A stretch of DNA of 64,000 nucleotides from RGIG9115 sp045649825 (GCA_045649825.1 JAZRQO010000013.1:1-64000), one strand, 5' to 3'; numbered from the stretch's first letter, positions 6,858-15,778 are shown. The notes: generated by a model not told the origin, from the sequence alone. Made by a program: numbers and translations.

Positions 6858-7641
6858 ACAGGACAGACATAAGCTTTTGCCCCTGTGGGTAATCCGCACA
6901 GGCTTTAAAGAACGGCAATATCATATAACCCGCACCGACGGCTTTGCCGCCTATCAGATTGCAATTTGTACGGGCGGAGAGGGAAAATTTTTATCCGCAG
7001 GAACGGAACACATCATATCAGATGGCGACGTGTTTATGTTCTCCCCAAGAACTCCCCACGAATACTACCCCATTTCCGGGAACTGGCAGATATATTTCTG
7101 CGTTTTCAGCGGCGATGGCGTAGAGGGGCTTTTCTCCTACCTTGGGTTTGAGAGAACAGAGGTTTTTACAGGTGATACAACAAAGCTCCGAAGCGATTTC
7201 AAACAGCTTTGCGAGATGACAGATCCTATGTCAATGAGCATTCAGCTTTACAAAATACTTGGGAACATTTCACACCTTACACGGTCAAATCCCCATCGCA
7301 CACATATCGAAAAAAACAAACACGGTAAAATCCTCCCCGTCCTTGACTACATAGGGCAGAACTACAAGCGCCCCGTAACCCTTGACGATATGGCGGACCT
7401 CATATGCGTTTCAAAAAGCTATCTGTGCAGGACATTCCGCGAGGCATACGGGATAACACCCGTAAACTATCTTCTCAAAACACGTATAAACCGTGCAAAG
7501 CAGCTTCTTATTTCCACGGATATGAAAATAAAGCTTTTAAGCACAGAGTGCGGTTTTAACGACACGAGCTATTTTTGTATGGTTTTCAAGCGTATGGAAG
7601 GGATTACACCTGATGAGTTCAGGAGTTTGCATAAGGACTAA
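6850..7641 (+). CDS. AraC-family transcriptional regulator
   Basis: This 263-aa regulator has an N-terminal cupin-type sensing domain (about 20-130, with GEGKFLSAGTEH and SPRTPHEYYP) and a C-terminal pair of helix-turn-helix motifs (about 165-260, with LICVSKSYLCRTFREAYG and CGFNDTSYFCMVFKRMEG). Many AraC proteins of this shape sense sugars or aromatic ligands; no ligand can be assigned. It starts inside the end of the recombinase gene, so the two are cotranscribed. A hairpin terminator follows at 7687-7729. Confidence 0.88.
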   Translation: MLEQDRHKLLPLWVIRTGFKERQYHITRTDGFAAYQIAICTGGEGKFLSAGTEHIISDGDVFMFSPRTPHEYYPISGNWQIYFCVFSGDGVEGLFSYLGFERTEVFTGDTTKLRSDFKQLCEMTDPMSMSIQLYKILGNISHLTRSNPHRTHIEKNKHGKILPVLDYIGQNYKRPVTLDDMADLICVSKSYLCRTFREAYGITPVNYLLKTRINRAKQLLISTDMKIKLLSTECGFNDTSYFCMVFKRMEGITPDEFRSLHKD

Positions 7642-7686
7642 AAATCCTGTTTTTATCACCTTTAACAGTTGTTTTATAGCAAAAAG

Positions 7687-7729
7687 TCGGTATATATTGC
7701 TTATAAAATAGGCAAAATACCGATTTTTT
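7687..7729 (+). terminator. Intrinsic terminator after araC-type gene
   Basis: The stem is TCGGTAT (7687-7693) with ATACCGA (7717-7723), followed by TTTTTT. The loop is long (23 nt). Confidence 0.55.
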
Positions 7730-7739
7730 CATAAAAAAC

Positions 7740-7768
7740 TTGAAATAGGGGAATGTTTGTGTTATACT
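7740..7768 (+). promoter_or_regulatory. rpmE promoter
   Basis: TTGAAA (7740-7745) and TATACT (7763-7768) are spaced 17 bp, about 60 nt upstream of the rpmE start. Confidence 0.7.
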
Positions 7769-7829
7769 CGAAAATGGCTTTTGGTGTAATCTTTTACACT
7801 GCCAAATTTACGAAGGGAGGATGAAGCAA

Positions 7830-8030
7830 GTGAAAGAAGGAATTCATCCCGATTATAAGCCCACAACAATTCGTTGTGCTTGCGGAACAGTAATCGAGAC
7901 AGGCTCCACAAAAGAAGATATCCAGGTGGAAATCTGCTCAAACTGTCATCCGTTCTTTACCGGTAAGCAGAAGCTTGTTGATACAGGCGGAAGAGTTGAA
8001 AAGTTTAATAAGCGTTTCAACAGAGGCTAA
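7830..8030 (+). CDS. rpmE: 50S ribosomal protein L31
   Basis: This 66-aa ribosomal protein has the standard start KEGIHPDYKPTTIRCACG and the zinc-type cysteines (CACG and CSNCHPFF), so it is the C+ form that also stores zinc. A GTG start at 7830 is chosen because GGGAGG at 7815-7820 touches the ATG at 7821 but is correctly spaced for the GTG, and because the family starts at KEGIHP. The next genes are rpsO and pnp. Confidence 0.95.
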   Translation: MKEGIHPDYKPTTIRCACGTVIETGSTKEDIQVEICSNCHPFFTGKQKLVDTGGRVEKFNKRFNRG

Positions 8031-8120
8031 ACCATTTATCTTAACCGTTTGCTCAGATAACCGAATCACCAACGGTTTCTTAGCCTACGGGGGTCATTGA
8101 AATTATAGGAGGTGAAATTC

Positions 8121-8387
8121 ATGACAAAGGAACGTAAGGCAGAGCTCATCGCAGCTTATGCAACTCATGAAGGAGATACAGGATCTCCCGAGGTTCAGAT
8201 TGCACTTCTCACAGAGAGAATCAATCACCTCAACAACGAACATCTTAACTTCCACAAGAAGGACCATCACTCAAGAAGAGGTCTTCTTATGATGGTTGGT
8301 AAAAGACGTGGTCTTCTCAACTACCTTAAGTCACAGGATATCGAGAGATACAGAGATCTCGTAGCTAAGCTCGGACTCAGAAAATAA
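8121..8387 (+). CDS. rpsO: 30S ribosomal protein S15
   Basis: This 88-aa protein is a full-length S15: it contains GDTGSPEVQIALLTERINHL, the central DHHSRRGLLMMVGKRRGLL rRNA-binding segment, and the usual LG end. S15 binds 16S rRNA early in small-subunit assembly and often represses its own translation. The start at 8121 follows AGGAGGTG at an ideal distance. pnp lies downstream after a structured 204-nt leader, the order conserved in many bacteria. Confidence 0.97.
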   Translation: MTKERKAELIAAYATHEGDTGSPEVQIALLTERINHLNNEHLNFHKKDHHSRRGLLMMVGKRRGLLNYLKSQDIERYRDLVAKLGLRK

Positions 8388-8421
8388 TAAAACGCAAAGC
8401 AGTTTGTTTTGCGCGTAAGTG

Positions 8422-8467
8422 TATAGGCAAACGACTGCGTGTGTTTATTTGCGGTCGCTTGCCTATA
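8422..8467 (+). promoter_or_regulatory. rpsO-pnp intergenic hairpin 1
   Basis: TATAGGCAA (8422-8430) pairs with TTGCCTATA (8459-8467), and CGACTGC (8432-8438) pairs with GCGGTCG (8451-8457). The 16-bp stem has one bulge pair and no clear T-run. Confidence 0.6.
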
Positions 8468-8488
8468 ATTCTTATTACAGGTAAAATG

Positions 8489-8565
8489 CGAAGATAACCT
8501 TTAGCTAATAAACGGAGTAGACAATTAATTTGTATATTGCGTTTATTCGCTAAAATTTATCTTCG
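8489..8565 (+). promoter_or_regulatory. rpsO-pnp intergenic hairpin 2 (pnp leader)
   Basis: A long three-segment stem forms from CGAAGATAA (8489-8497)/TTATCTTCG (8557-8565), TTTAGC (8500-8505)/GCTAAA (8549-8554) and AATAAACG (8507-8514)/CGTTTATT (8540-8547). It lies 26 nt before the pnp start and resembles a double-strand substrate for RNase III-type autoregulation of pnp. Confidence 0.65.
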
Positions 8566-8591
8566 TTATTATATAAAAAGGAGATAAAAAA

Positions 8592-10682
8592 ATGTTTAAA
8601 ACTTTTGAAACAACCCTGGCCGGCAGACCTCTCGTTGTTGAAACAGGTAAAATGGCTATGCTCACAAACGGTCACTGCGTAGTCCGCTACGGTGACACTG
8701 TTGTTATGGTAAACGTAACAGCTTCAAGAAACCCCAGAGAAGGCGTTGACTTCTTCCCTCTTTCAGTAGACTATGAAGAAAAGCTCTACTCTGTTGGTAA
8801 AATCCCCGGCGGATATATTAAAAGAGAAGGTAAGCCCAGCGAAAAGGCTATCCTTACAAGCCGTGTAATCGACAGACCTATCCGTCCCCTTTTCCCTGCA
8901 GACCTCAGAAACGACGTTTCTGTTGTTGCAACCGTTCTCTCAGTTGAGCAGGACAATCCCCCCGAAGTTGCTGCTATGATTGGTACTTCAATCGCAATCG
9001 CAATTTCAGACGTTCCCTGGAACGGACCTATCGGCGGTGTATGGCTCGGTCTTGTTGACGGTGAGTTTGTTATTAACCCCACCGTTGAACAGAGAGAAAA
9101 GAGCGAAATGCAGGTAACTGTTGCCGCAACACGTGAAAAGGTTGTTATGATTGAGGCAGGTGCAAACGAAGTTCCCGAAGACGTTATGCTCGACGGTATT
9201 AAATTTGCTCACAAAACAATTATCGAAATCGTTGACTTTATCGAAAGCATTCAGAAAGAAATCGGAAAAGAAAAATTTGAATACACTCATCACGACATCG
9301 ACCACGTTCTTTACGACAGAATTAAGGATGCTGAATATGCAAACCTTCAGAACGCTCTCGACACTGACGACAAGAACGTCCGTGACGAAAGAGTTGGCGT
9401 AATAACCGACAGAGTAATTGAAACTCTCACTCCGGAATATCCCGAAATCGGAACAGATATCGGTGAAATCATCTACAAAATGCAGAAAGAAATCGTAAGA
9501 GAATGGCTCGTTCAGGGCAGACGTGTTGACGGACGCGGTCTTGACGAAATCAGACCTCTTGCAGCAGAAGTTGACCTTCTTCCCAGAACTCACGGTTCAG
9601 GTCTTTTCACAAGAGGACAGACTCAGGTTCTTACGGTTGCAACTCTCGCTCCTCTTTCTGAAATTCAGAAGCTCGACGGTATCGACAACGAGGAAACAAA
9701 GAGATATATGCACCACTACAACTTCCCCTCATACTCTGTTGGTGAAACAAGACCTTCAAGAGGTCCCGGCAGACGTGAAATCGGACACGGTGCTCTCGCT
9801 GAGCGTTCCCTGGTTCCCGTACTCCCCTCAGAGGAGGAATTCCCCTATGCAATCAGAACAGTTTCTGAAGTTCTTTCTTCAAACGGTTCTACTTCACAGG
9901 GTTCAGTATGTGGTTCAACACTTGCACTTATGGCTGCAGGCGTGCCCATCAAGGCTCCCGTTGCAGGTATCTCATGCGGTCTTATAACAACTGAAACAGG
10001 CTTTACCACAATGGTAGACATTCAGGGACTTGAAGACTTCTACGGCGAAATGGACTTTAAGGTGGCAGGTACTCACAAGGGTATCACATCAATCCAGGTT
10101 GATATAAAGAACGACGGTCTTTCATATGAAGTAATCGAAGAAGCTCTCAGAAAAACAAGAGCAGGAAGAATTCACATTCTCGACGATGTTCTCTTAAAGG
10201 CTATCGACACTCCGAGAGCCGAGCTTTCACAGTATGCTCCCAAGGTTGACACAATGAAGATTGATGTTGACAAAATCCGTGAAGTAATCGGTCAGGGCGG
10301 TAAGGTTATTCAGAAGATAGTTGCCGACACAGGTGCTAAGATTGACATCGAAGAAGACGGTACAATCTATATCTTCGCAGCAACTCAGGAATCAGGCAAT
10401 GCCGCACGTGCTGCAATTGAAGCAATCGTTAAGGAGCCTGAAGTAGGCGAAATCTACGACGGTCTTGTTCGTACAATCACAGCCTTCGGCGCATTCGTTG
10501 AAATTCTCCCGGGAAAAGACGGCCTCTGCCACATTTCAAAGCTTGCAAACAAGAGAGTTGAAAAGGTTGAAGACGTGGTTAAGGAAGGCGACAGACTTCT
10601 TGTTAAGGTTATGGAAGTTGACAAGAAAACAGGTAAAATCAGCCTTTCACACAAGGATGCAGTAAATATAGAAGAAAACTAA
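8592..10682 (+). CDS. pnp: Polyribonucleotide nucleotidyltransferase (PNPase)
   Basis: This 696-aa 3'-5' phosphorolytic exoribonuclease degrades mRNA using inorganic phosphate. Two RNase PH domains (about 10-140 and 310-540, with FFPLSVDYEEKLYSVGKIPGG and the second-domain GSGLFTRGQTQVL) flank an alpha-helical linker. KH (560-610, IREVIGQGGKVIQKI) and S1 (620-690, VRTITAFGAFVEILPGKDG) RNA-binding domains complete the usual architecture and length. The RBS is AAGGAG. The structured leader at 8422-8565 suggests autoregulation. A hairpin without a T-run (10695-10722) separates it from argC. Confidence 0.97.
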   Translation: MFKTFETTLAGRPLVVETGKMAMLTNGHCVVRYGDTVVMVNVTASRNPREGVDFFPLSVDYEEKLYSVGKIPGGYIKREGKPSEKAILTSRVIDRPIRPLFPADLRNDVSVVATVLSVEQDNPPEVAAMIGTSIAIAISDVPWNGPIGGVWLGLVDGEFVINPTVEQREKSEMQVTVAATREKVVMIEAGANEVPEDVMLDGIKFAHKTIIEIVDFIESIQKEIGKEKFEYTHHDIDHVLYDRIKDAEYANLQNALDTDDKNVRDERVGVITDRVIETLTPEYPEIGTDIGEIIYKMQKEIVREWLVQGRRVDGRGLDEIRPLAAEVDLLPRTHGSGLFTRGQTQVLTVATLAPLSEIQKLDGIDNEETKRYMHHYNFPSYSVGETRPSRGPGRREIGHGALAERSLVPVLPSEEEFPYAIRTVSEVLSSNGSTSQGSVCGSTLALMAAGVPIKAPVAGISCGLITTETGFTTMVDIQGLEDFYGEMDFKVAGTHKGITSIQVDIKNDGLSYEVIEEALRKTRAGRIHILDDVLLKAIDTPRAELSQYAPKVDTMKIDVDKIREVIGQGGKVIQKIVADTGAKIDIEEDGTIYIFAATQESGNAARAAIEAIVKEPEVGEIYDGLVRTITAFGAFVEILPGKDGLCHISKLANKRVEKVEDVVKEGDRLLVKVMEVDKKTGKISLSHKDAVNIEEN

Positions 10683-10694
10683 AACAATTCACGT

Positions 10695-10722
10695 ATGAGA
10701 GAAAGCTCGCGGGCTTTCTCTC
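10695..10722 (+). terminator. Hairpin after pnp
   Basis: TGAGAGAAAGC (10695-10705) faces GCTTTCTCTCA (10712-10722) with flanking ACGT/ACGT. The missing T-run means it may protect or process the 3' end instead of terminating. Confidence 0.45.
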
Positions 10723-10807
10723 AACGTGCCAACAGACGCAGGGCGAAATTCTGCTCTGTGCAGTCATGCCGCGGCATTTGCCGCTATTACATAGGAGTGA
10801 AATAGTT

Positions 10808-11845
10808 ATGATTAAGGTTGCAGTTTTGGGTGCAACAGGATATGCAGGTATTGAGCTTGTAAGACTTCTTTCAAATCACCCTGACGTATCTCTCGAAATT
10901 CTCGGTTCACACAGCTTCAGTGGACAAAATATTAATGATGTATATAAGAACTTCAAACACATTCTCGACAAAGAATGTACTGAAATTGATATAGATGAAG
11001 TAGCAAAATGTGACGTTGTTTTCACCGCACTTCCCCACGGTGCATCAAAATCAGTTATTCCTGCAATTGCAGAAAAGGGAGTTAAGGTTATAGACCTTAG
11101 CGGTGATTTCCGCTACGACGACCCTGCTGTTTATGCTGCATGGTATGGTGAAGAACATTCTTCTCCGGAGCTTCTTGCAAAATCCGTTTACGGGCTATGC
11201 GAGCTTCACAGAGATAAAATAAAGGATGCCCCATTAATCGGAAACCCGGGTTGCTACACAACTTGCTCTATCCTCGGTGCAGCTCCCCTTTTAAAAAGCG
11301 GAATCGGAAGCACCAAGAATGTTATTGTTGATGCAAAATCAGGTGTAACAGGTGCAGGCCGCGGGCTTGGACTTCCCTACCACTTCTGCGAATGTACGGA
11401 AAACTCAAAAGCATACAAGGTTGCCACTCACAGGCACACATCTGAAATTGAACAGGAGCTTTCAAAGCTAGCAGGTGAAGAGGTGCTGATTTCATTCACA
11501 CCACACCTTATCCCTCAAAAAAGAGGTATACTTGCCACAATCTACATAAACCTTAACAAACCCTGTACAACAGAGGAAATTGCAAAGCTTTATGAAGACT
11601 TCTACAAGGATGAGTTCTTTGTAAGAACGCTTCCTGCAGGAGAGCTTCCCGAAACAAAGCACGTTGCAGGCTCTAACTTTGTTGATATAGGCGTTGTGGT
11701 TGACGAAAGACTGCAAAGAGCCGTTGTTGTGTCAGCTCTCGACAACATTGTTAAAGGTGCGGCAGGTCAGGCTGTTCAGAATATGAACATTATGTTCGGA
11801 CTTCCCGAAGACACGGGACTTAAGTTTGCAGGATTTTATTTATAA
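10808..11845 (+). CDS. argC: N-acetyl-gamma-glutamyl-phosphate reductase
   Basis: This 345-aa enzyme makes N-acetylglutamate semialdehyde in arginine synthesis using NADPH. The Rossmann motif VLGATGYAGIELVRLL starts the chain, and the catalytic cysteine sits in GNPGCYTT near residue 148. The start at 10808 follows TAGGAG; a longer frame from 10766 has no RBS and adds non-family residues. argB follows 14 nt downstream. The other arg genes (argJ, argD, argF) are not in the window. Confidence 0.95.
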   Translation: MIKVAVLGATGYAGIELVRLLSNHPDVSLEILGSHSFSGQNINDVYKNFKHILDKECTEIDIDEVAKCDVVFTALPHGASKSVIPAIAEKGVKVIDLSGDFRYDDPAVYAAWYGEEHSSPELLAKSVYGLCELHRDKIKDAPLIGNPGCYTTCSILGAAPLLKSGIGSTKNVIVDAKSGVTGAGRGLGLPYHFCECTENSKAYKVATHRHTSEIEQELSKLAGEEVLISFTPHLIPQKRGILATIYINLNKPCTTEEIAKLYEDFYKDEFFVRTLPAGELPETKHVAGSNFVDIGVVVDERLQRAVVVSALDNIVKGAAGQAVQNMNIMFGLPEDTGLKFAGFYL

Positions 11846-11859
11846 AAGTGGAGATAACT

Positions 11860-12732
11860 ATGGAAGAACTCATAAAAAAAGCGGGCATACTTATTGAAGC
11901 ATTGCCCTATATTCAAAAATTCAGCGGCAAAACCGTTGTAATCAAGTATGGCGGTAATGCTATGATAAACGAAGAGCTTAAAAACTCTGTTATGGAGGAT
12001 ATAACTCTTCTTAAATTTATCGGTCTTAACCCCATCGTTGTACACGGCGGCGGCCCCGACATTTCTGCGGAGCTTAACAGTCACAACGTAAAGAGCGAAT
12101 TTATAAACGGGCTTCGCAAAACCGATAAAGAAACAATGCGTATCGCTCAGATGGTGCTTGTGGGTAAAACAAACAAGGAAATTGTTTCACTTCTCAACAC
12201 CAAAGGCGGAACGGCAGTTGGCTTCTGCGGCATTGACGGAAGCTTTATCGAATGTGAGAAAAAATACACACAGGTAGACGGTGAGGATGTTGATTTAGGA
12301 TATGTTGGTGAAATTGTTAACGTTAAGCCACATCTCCTTGAGCTTCTCTCCTCCGACCAATACATACCCGTTGTTGCACCAATCGGAACAGACTCCGATG
12401 GCAACAGCTACAACATAAACGCCGATACTGTCGCTTCGGCAGTTGCAGCGGCAACAGGTGCAGAAAAGCTTATTCTTTTAACAGACGTTGAAGGAGTAAA
12501 AGACGATTCGGGCAATATTATTTTTGAAGCCCATAAAAACGAAATTCTTGAAATGATTGATTCAGGCGTAATCAGCGGCGGTATGATACCAAAGGTTCTC
12601 GGCTGCATAGATGCCATTGATTCGGGAGTTACAGGCGTTCATATTATTGACGGACGTATTCCCCACTGCCTGCTTCTTGAAATATTCACAAAATCAGGAA
12701 TCGGAACTCTTATTAAGAGCGACCGATATTAA
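11860..12732 (+). CDS. argB: Acetylglutamate kinase
   Basis: This 290-aa amino-acid kinase phosphorylates N-acetylglutamate, the second arginine step. KYGGNAMI (about residue 30), VVHGGGPDIS (about 63) and the C-terminal LLTDVEGV, GGMIPKV and ALDSGV-like VTGVHIIDGR segments are typical. The start at 11860 is preferred over the in-frame GTG at 11848 because GTGGAG then serves as its RBS. It is the second gene after argC. Family members may be feedback-inhibited by arginine; no clear N-terminal regulatory helix was identified. Confidence 0.95.
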   Translation: MEELIKKAGILIEALPYIQKFSGKTVVIKYGGNAMINEELKNSVMEDITLLKFIGLNPIVVHGGGPDISAELNSHNVKSEFINGLRKTDKETMRIAQMVLVGKTNKEIVSLLNTKGGTAVGFCGIDGSFIECEKKYTQVDGEDVDLGYVGEIVNVKPHLLELLSSDQYIPVVAPIGTDSDGNSYNINADTVASAVAAATGAEKLILLTDVEGVKDDSGNIIFEAHKNEILEMIDSGVISGGMIPKVLGCIDAIDSGVTGVHIIDGRIPHCLLLEIFTKSGIGTLIKSDRY

Positions 12733-12751
12733 GGAAGGATTGAGATAAACC

Positions 12752-14455
12752 ATGAAAATGTCAAAGCTTCTTATACCCACACTCCGTGAGGTACCGGCTG
12801 AAGCGGAAATCGTAAGCCATCAGCTTATGCTTCGTGCCGGAATGATAAGAAAACTTGCCGCAGGTATTTATTCATACCTGCCCACAGGACTTCGTACTCT
12901 CAGAAAGGTTGAACAGATTGTACGTGAAGAGATGGACAGAGCAGGAGCATTAGAGCTTCTAATGCCCGCACTTCTCCCTGCTGAAAGCTATCAGGCTTCA
13001 GGAAGGTGGGAAGTGTTTGGCGAGAGTATGTTCAAGCTCAAAGACCGTTGGGGCAGAGATTTCTGCCTTGGCCCCACACACGAAGAACTCTTTACCGAAA
13101 CAGTTTTGAACGAAGTCCGTTCATATAAGGAATACCCTCTCACACTTTATCAGATTCAGACAAAGTACAGAGATGAGGGCCGTCCCCGTTTCGGTCTTAT
13201 GCGCGGTCGTGAATTCGTAATGAAGGATGCATACAGCTTCGACCTCACTCAGGAAGGTCTTAATAAGTCATATAAGGCTATGTATGATGCATACTGCAGA
13301 ATATTCACAAGACTTGGCCTTGACTTCACAATCGTTGATGCGGATTCGGGTGCGATGGGTGGAAGCGGCAGCCAGGAATTTATGGTAAAATCCCCTGTTG
13401 GTGAAGACGGCATCGCATACTGTGATGACTGCGGATATGCGGCAAACTACGAAAAAGCAGAGTGCATACCCACCGAAAAGCCTTTCGACAGCGAAGAAAA
13501 GGAGCTGGGCAAGGTCCACACCCCCAATGCTCATACAATCGAAGAGCTTACCTCATTTATGGGTACCGAGCCTTACGTTTTTGCAAAAACTATCCTTTAT
13601 AAAGCGGATGACAAGTACGTTGCAGCAATGGTAAGAGGCGACCGCGAAATCAACGAAGTTAAGCTTAAGAACTTGGTTGGCTGCACAGACGATTTGGAGC
13701 TTGCAGAGCCTGCAATAGTTCGTGAGCTTACAAATGCAGAGGTTGGATTTGCAGGTCCTATCGGCCTTTCAATCCCCGTTTATGTTGACAAAGAAGTTAC
13801 TATGATGAAGAACTTTATAGTTGGTGCTAACGAAACAGACTACCACTATGAAAACGTAAATATGGGCAGAGATTTTGAAGCGTTTATGGTTGCCGATATA
13901 AGACTTATTGAAACAGGCGACGCCTGCCCCAGATGCGGAAAGCCTATCAAAACTGCACAGGGCATTGAGGTTGGTCACATCTTCAAGCTGGGTACAAAGT
14001 ATTCCGACGCCCTCGGTCTTAAAGCACTTGACGAAAACGGCTCAATGTCACAGGTTATTATGGGCTGCTACGGCATAGGTGTTACAAGATGTATTTCTGC
14101 CGCAATAGAGCAGAACTACGACGAAAACGGTATCATCTGGCCCCCTGCAATCGCTCCATACCAGGTAAGCGTTGTTCCCGTAAACCACAAGGACGAAGAA
14201 CAGTTTAAGGCTGCAGAGGAAATTTACGAAAAGCTCCTCAATTCCGGAATTGAAGCACTCCTTGACGACAGAGCAGAGCGTCCCGGTGTTAAGTTCAAAG
14301 ACAGCGACCTTATGGGTATCCCCGTAAGAATAGTTGTGGGTAAGAAAATCGGCGAGGGAATTGTTGAATACAAAGAAAGAACTGCACCTGAGGCAGAACT
14401 CAAGACAATTGATGAAGCTATTAATGCAGTAATTGAAATGTACAAAAATCTTTAA
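12752..14455 (+). CDS. proS: Prolyl-tRNA synthetase
   Basis: This 567-aa class II synthetase is of the bacterial type with an inserted editing (INS) domain. Motif 2 lies in YRDEGRPRFGLMRGREFVMKD (about 140-160), motif 3 in GCYGIGVTR near residue 445, and an anticodon-binding domain spans about 470-567. The region from 225 to 385 is the editing domain that hydrolyses Ala-tRNA(Pro). The start could also be the second Met, 6 nt later. It lies 19 nt after argB, and no T-box was seen. Confidence 0.96.
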   Translation: MKMSKLLIPTLREVPAEAEIVSHQLMLRAGMIRKLAAGIYSYLPTGLRTLRKVEQIVREEMDRAGALELLMPALLPAESYQASGRWEVFGESMFKLKDRWGRDFCLGPTHEELFTETVLNEVRSYKEYPLTLYQIQTKYRDEGRPRFGLMRGREFVMKDAYSFDLTQEGLNKSYKAMYDAYCRIFTRLGLDFTIVDADSGAMGGSGSQEFMVKSPVGEDGIAYCDDCGYAANYEKAECIPTEKPFDSEEKELGKVHTPNAHTIEELTSFMGTEPYVFAKTILYKADDKYVAAMVRGDREINEVKLKNLVGCTDDLELAEPAIVRELTNAEVGFAGPIGLSIPVYVDKEVTMMKNFIVGANETDYHYENVNMGRDFEAFMVADIRLIETGDACPRCGKPIKTAQGIEVGHIFKLGTKYSDALGLKALDENGSMSQVIMGCYGIGVTRCISAAIEQNYDENGIIWPPAIAPYQVSVVPVNHKDEEQFKAAEEIYEKLLNSGIEALLDDRAERPGVKFKDSDLMGIPVRIVVGKKIGEGIVEYKERTAPEAELKTIDEAINAVIEMYKNL

Positions 14456-14472
14456 TTGCGGAGGGAACTGCT

Positions 14473-14817
14473 ATGAATGATTGTTTGTTCTGTAAAATAA
14501 TAAAGGGTGAAATTCCCTCAACTAAGGTGTATGAGGATGAAATGGTTTATGCCTTTAACGACATAGACCCACAGGCTCCCGTTCACGTTATAATAATCCC
14601 GAAAGAGCATATCTGCTGTGCAAACGAAATCACGGCAGAAAACAGCCGCCACATTGCCGCAGTTTACGAGGCGGCGGCAAAGATTGCAAAGCAGCTTGGA
14701 ATAGACAAGGACGGCTACCGCATAGTAAATAACTGCGGTGCTGCTGCAGGTCAGACTGTTTTCCACATTCATTTCCACCTTATGGGCGGAAGAGATTTTG
14801 GATGGCCTGCAGGTTGA
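14473..14817 (+). CDS. HIT-family nucleotide hydrolase (HinT-like)
   Basis: This 114-aa cytoplasmic protein has the histidine triad HIHFHLMGG near the C-terminus and CLFCKIIKGEIPSTKVYED at the start. HinT-type enzymes hydrolyse purine nucleoside phosphoramidates and acyl-adenylates, including aminoacyl-AMP from tRNA synthetases, which fits its place 17 nt after proS. The RBS is GGAGGG. Confidence 0.93.
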   Translation: MNDCLFCKIIKGEIPSTKVYEDEMVYAFNDIDPQAPVHVIIIPKEHICCANEITAENSRHIAAVYEAAAKIAKQLGIDKDGYRIVNNCGAAAGQTVFHIHFHLMGGRDFGWPAG

Positions 14818-14840
14818 GTTTTTAAAAAAGGAGAAACATT

Positions 14841-15218
14841 ATGAACTTTAAAGATATTGTAAGCCCCGACGGCAAAACACGTATAGTTCAGGAACTTGTT
14901 CCCGGCAAGCAGATTACACTTGCCCACATAATCGCAGGTCCTGATGAAATAATCTACAGAAAGCTTGGTCTTGATCCCGCTATCGACTACTCACGTTCAG
15001 CTCTTGGAATACTCACAATGAGCCCTGCAGAAACTGCAGTAATTGCGGCAGACCTTGCAATCAAGACTGCAAATGTGGAGCTTGGATTTGTAGACCGTTT
15101 CAGCGGCACACTTATAGTAACAGGAAGCGTGTCTGAGGTGGAAGCTTCCATTAAAGAGATTATGAACTATTTAGAGAATACTCTTAACTTCTCTGTGTGC
15201 CCCATAACAAAAACATGA
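14841..15218 (+). CDS. Bacterial microcompartment shell protein, EutS/PduU type
   Basis: This 125-aa BMC-domain protein is of the circularly permuted EutS/PduU type that forms hexamers with a plugged central pore. Visible hallmarks are VPGKQITLAHIIAGPDE at the N-terminus, LGILTMSPAETAVIAADLA, and GFVDRFSGTLIVTGSVSEVE. The RBS is AAGGAG. Its stop overlaps the start of the EutP-like GTPase (ATGA). No enzymes, encapsulation peptides or other shell genes occur nearby, so the pair is an orphan relative to any microcompartment locus visible here. Confidence 0.88.
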   Translation: MNFKDIVSPDGKTRIVQELVPGKQITLAHIIAGPDEIIYRKLGLDPAIDYSRSALGILTMSPAETAVIAADLAIKTANVELGFVDRFSGTLIVTGSVSEVEASIKEIMNYLENTLNFSVCPITKT

Positions 15219-15640
15219 GAAAAATCATATTTATGGGCCGCACCGAAAGTGGCAAAACAACTCTTACACAGGCTCTCCGTAACGAGAAGATACATTATCA
15301 CAAAACACAGTACGTTAACCACCACGATATTGTTATTGACACTCCCGGAGAATATGCCGAAACAAAGCATTTAGGCTATGCTCTTGCCCTATATTCCTAC
15401 GAGGCAGACGTTGTGGGACTCTTAATCAGTGCCACAGAACCCTATAGCTTGTATCCCCCATGTGTAACTGCGGCTTCTAACCGCGAGGTTATAGGCATAG
15501 TAACGCAGATAGACCAACCGGACGGAAACCCCGAAAGAGCAGAACGCTGGCTCCGCTTAGCAGGATGTAAAAAGGTGTTTTGGGTAAATTCCATAACAGG
15601 CGAGGGAATACCCGAGCTGATTGAATATTTGGCAGACTAA
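15215..15640 (+). CDS. EutP/PduV-family GTPase
   Basis: This 141-aa small P-loop protein has Walker A GRTESGKTTLTQAL at residues 8-21, DTPGEY (switch/G3) near residue 43, and a TQID in the G4 position near 97, followed by WVNSITGEG. EutP/PduV proteins accompany microcompartments; their role is unclear, and PduV has been linked to microcompartment positioning. The start at 15215 overlaps the upstream stop, so the pair is translationally coupled. A strong terminator follows at once. Confidence 0.85.
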   Translation: MRKIIFMGRTESGKTTLTQALRNEKIHYHKTQYVNHHDIVIDTPGEYAETKHLGYALALYSYEADVVGLLISATEPYSLYPPCVTAASNREVIGIVTQIDQPDGNPERAERWLRLAGCKKVFWVNSITGEGIPELIEYLAD

Positions 15641-15642
15641 AC

Positions 15643-15671
15643 AAGGGCATCGCATTTGCGATGCCCTTTTA
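15643..15671 (+). terminator. Terminator after EutP-like gene
   Basis: AAGGGCATCGC (15643-15653) faces GCGATGCCCTT with loop ATTT and a T-run. Confidence 0.85.
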
Positions 15672-15687
15672 CATACAAATATTTAAT

Positions 15688-15717
15688 GTGGCAAAACAGG
15701 CACGTCCCCATTGCCAC
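15688..15717. repeat. Hairpin with GGGGACGTGCC dispersed motif
   Basis: GTGGCAA and TTGCCAC enclose AAAACAGGCACGTCCCCA (15693-15710), whose exact complement occurs at 46872-46889. Confidence 0.6.
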
Positions 15718-15735
15718 GTGAATTAATTGAAGATT

Positions 15736-15778
15736 AAAAAGAGGCAATCTCACTATTTATGTGAGATTGCCTCTTTTT
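15736..15778. terminator. Bidirectional terminator between convergent genes
   Basis: A 13-bp perfect stem, GAGGCAATCTCAC (15741-15753) with 15761-15773, has A5 before and T5 after. It serves both the EutP-like gene and pckG. Confidence 0.93.

Noticed and set aside
10683..10807. Arginine-responsive leader before argC
   Set aside because: Only a short hairpin and GC-rich palindromic words are visible; no T-box or arginine operator could be supported.
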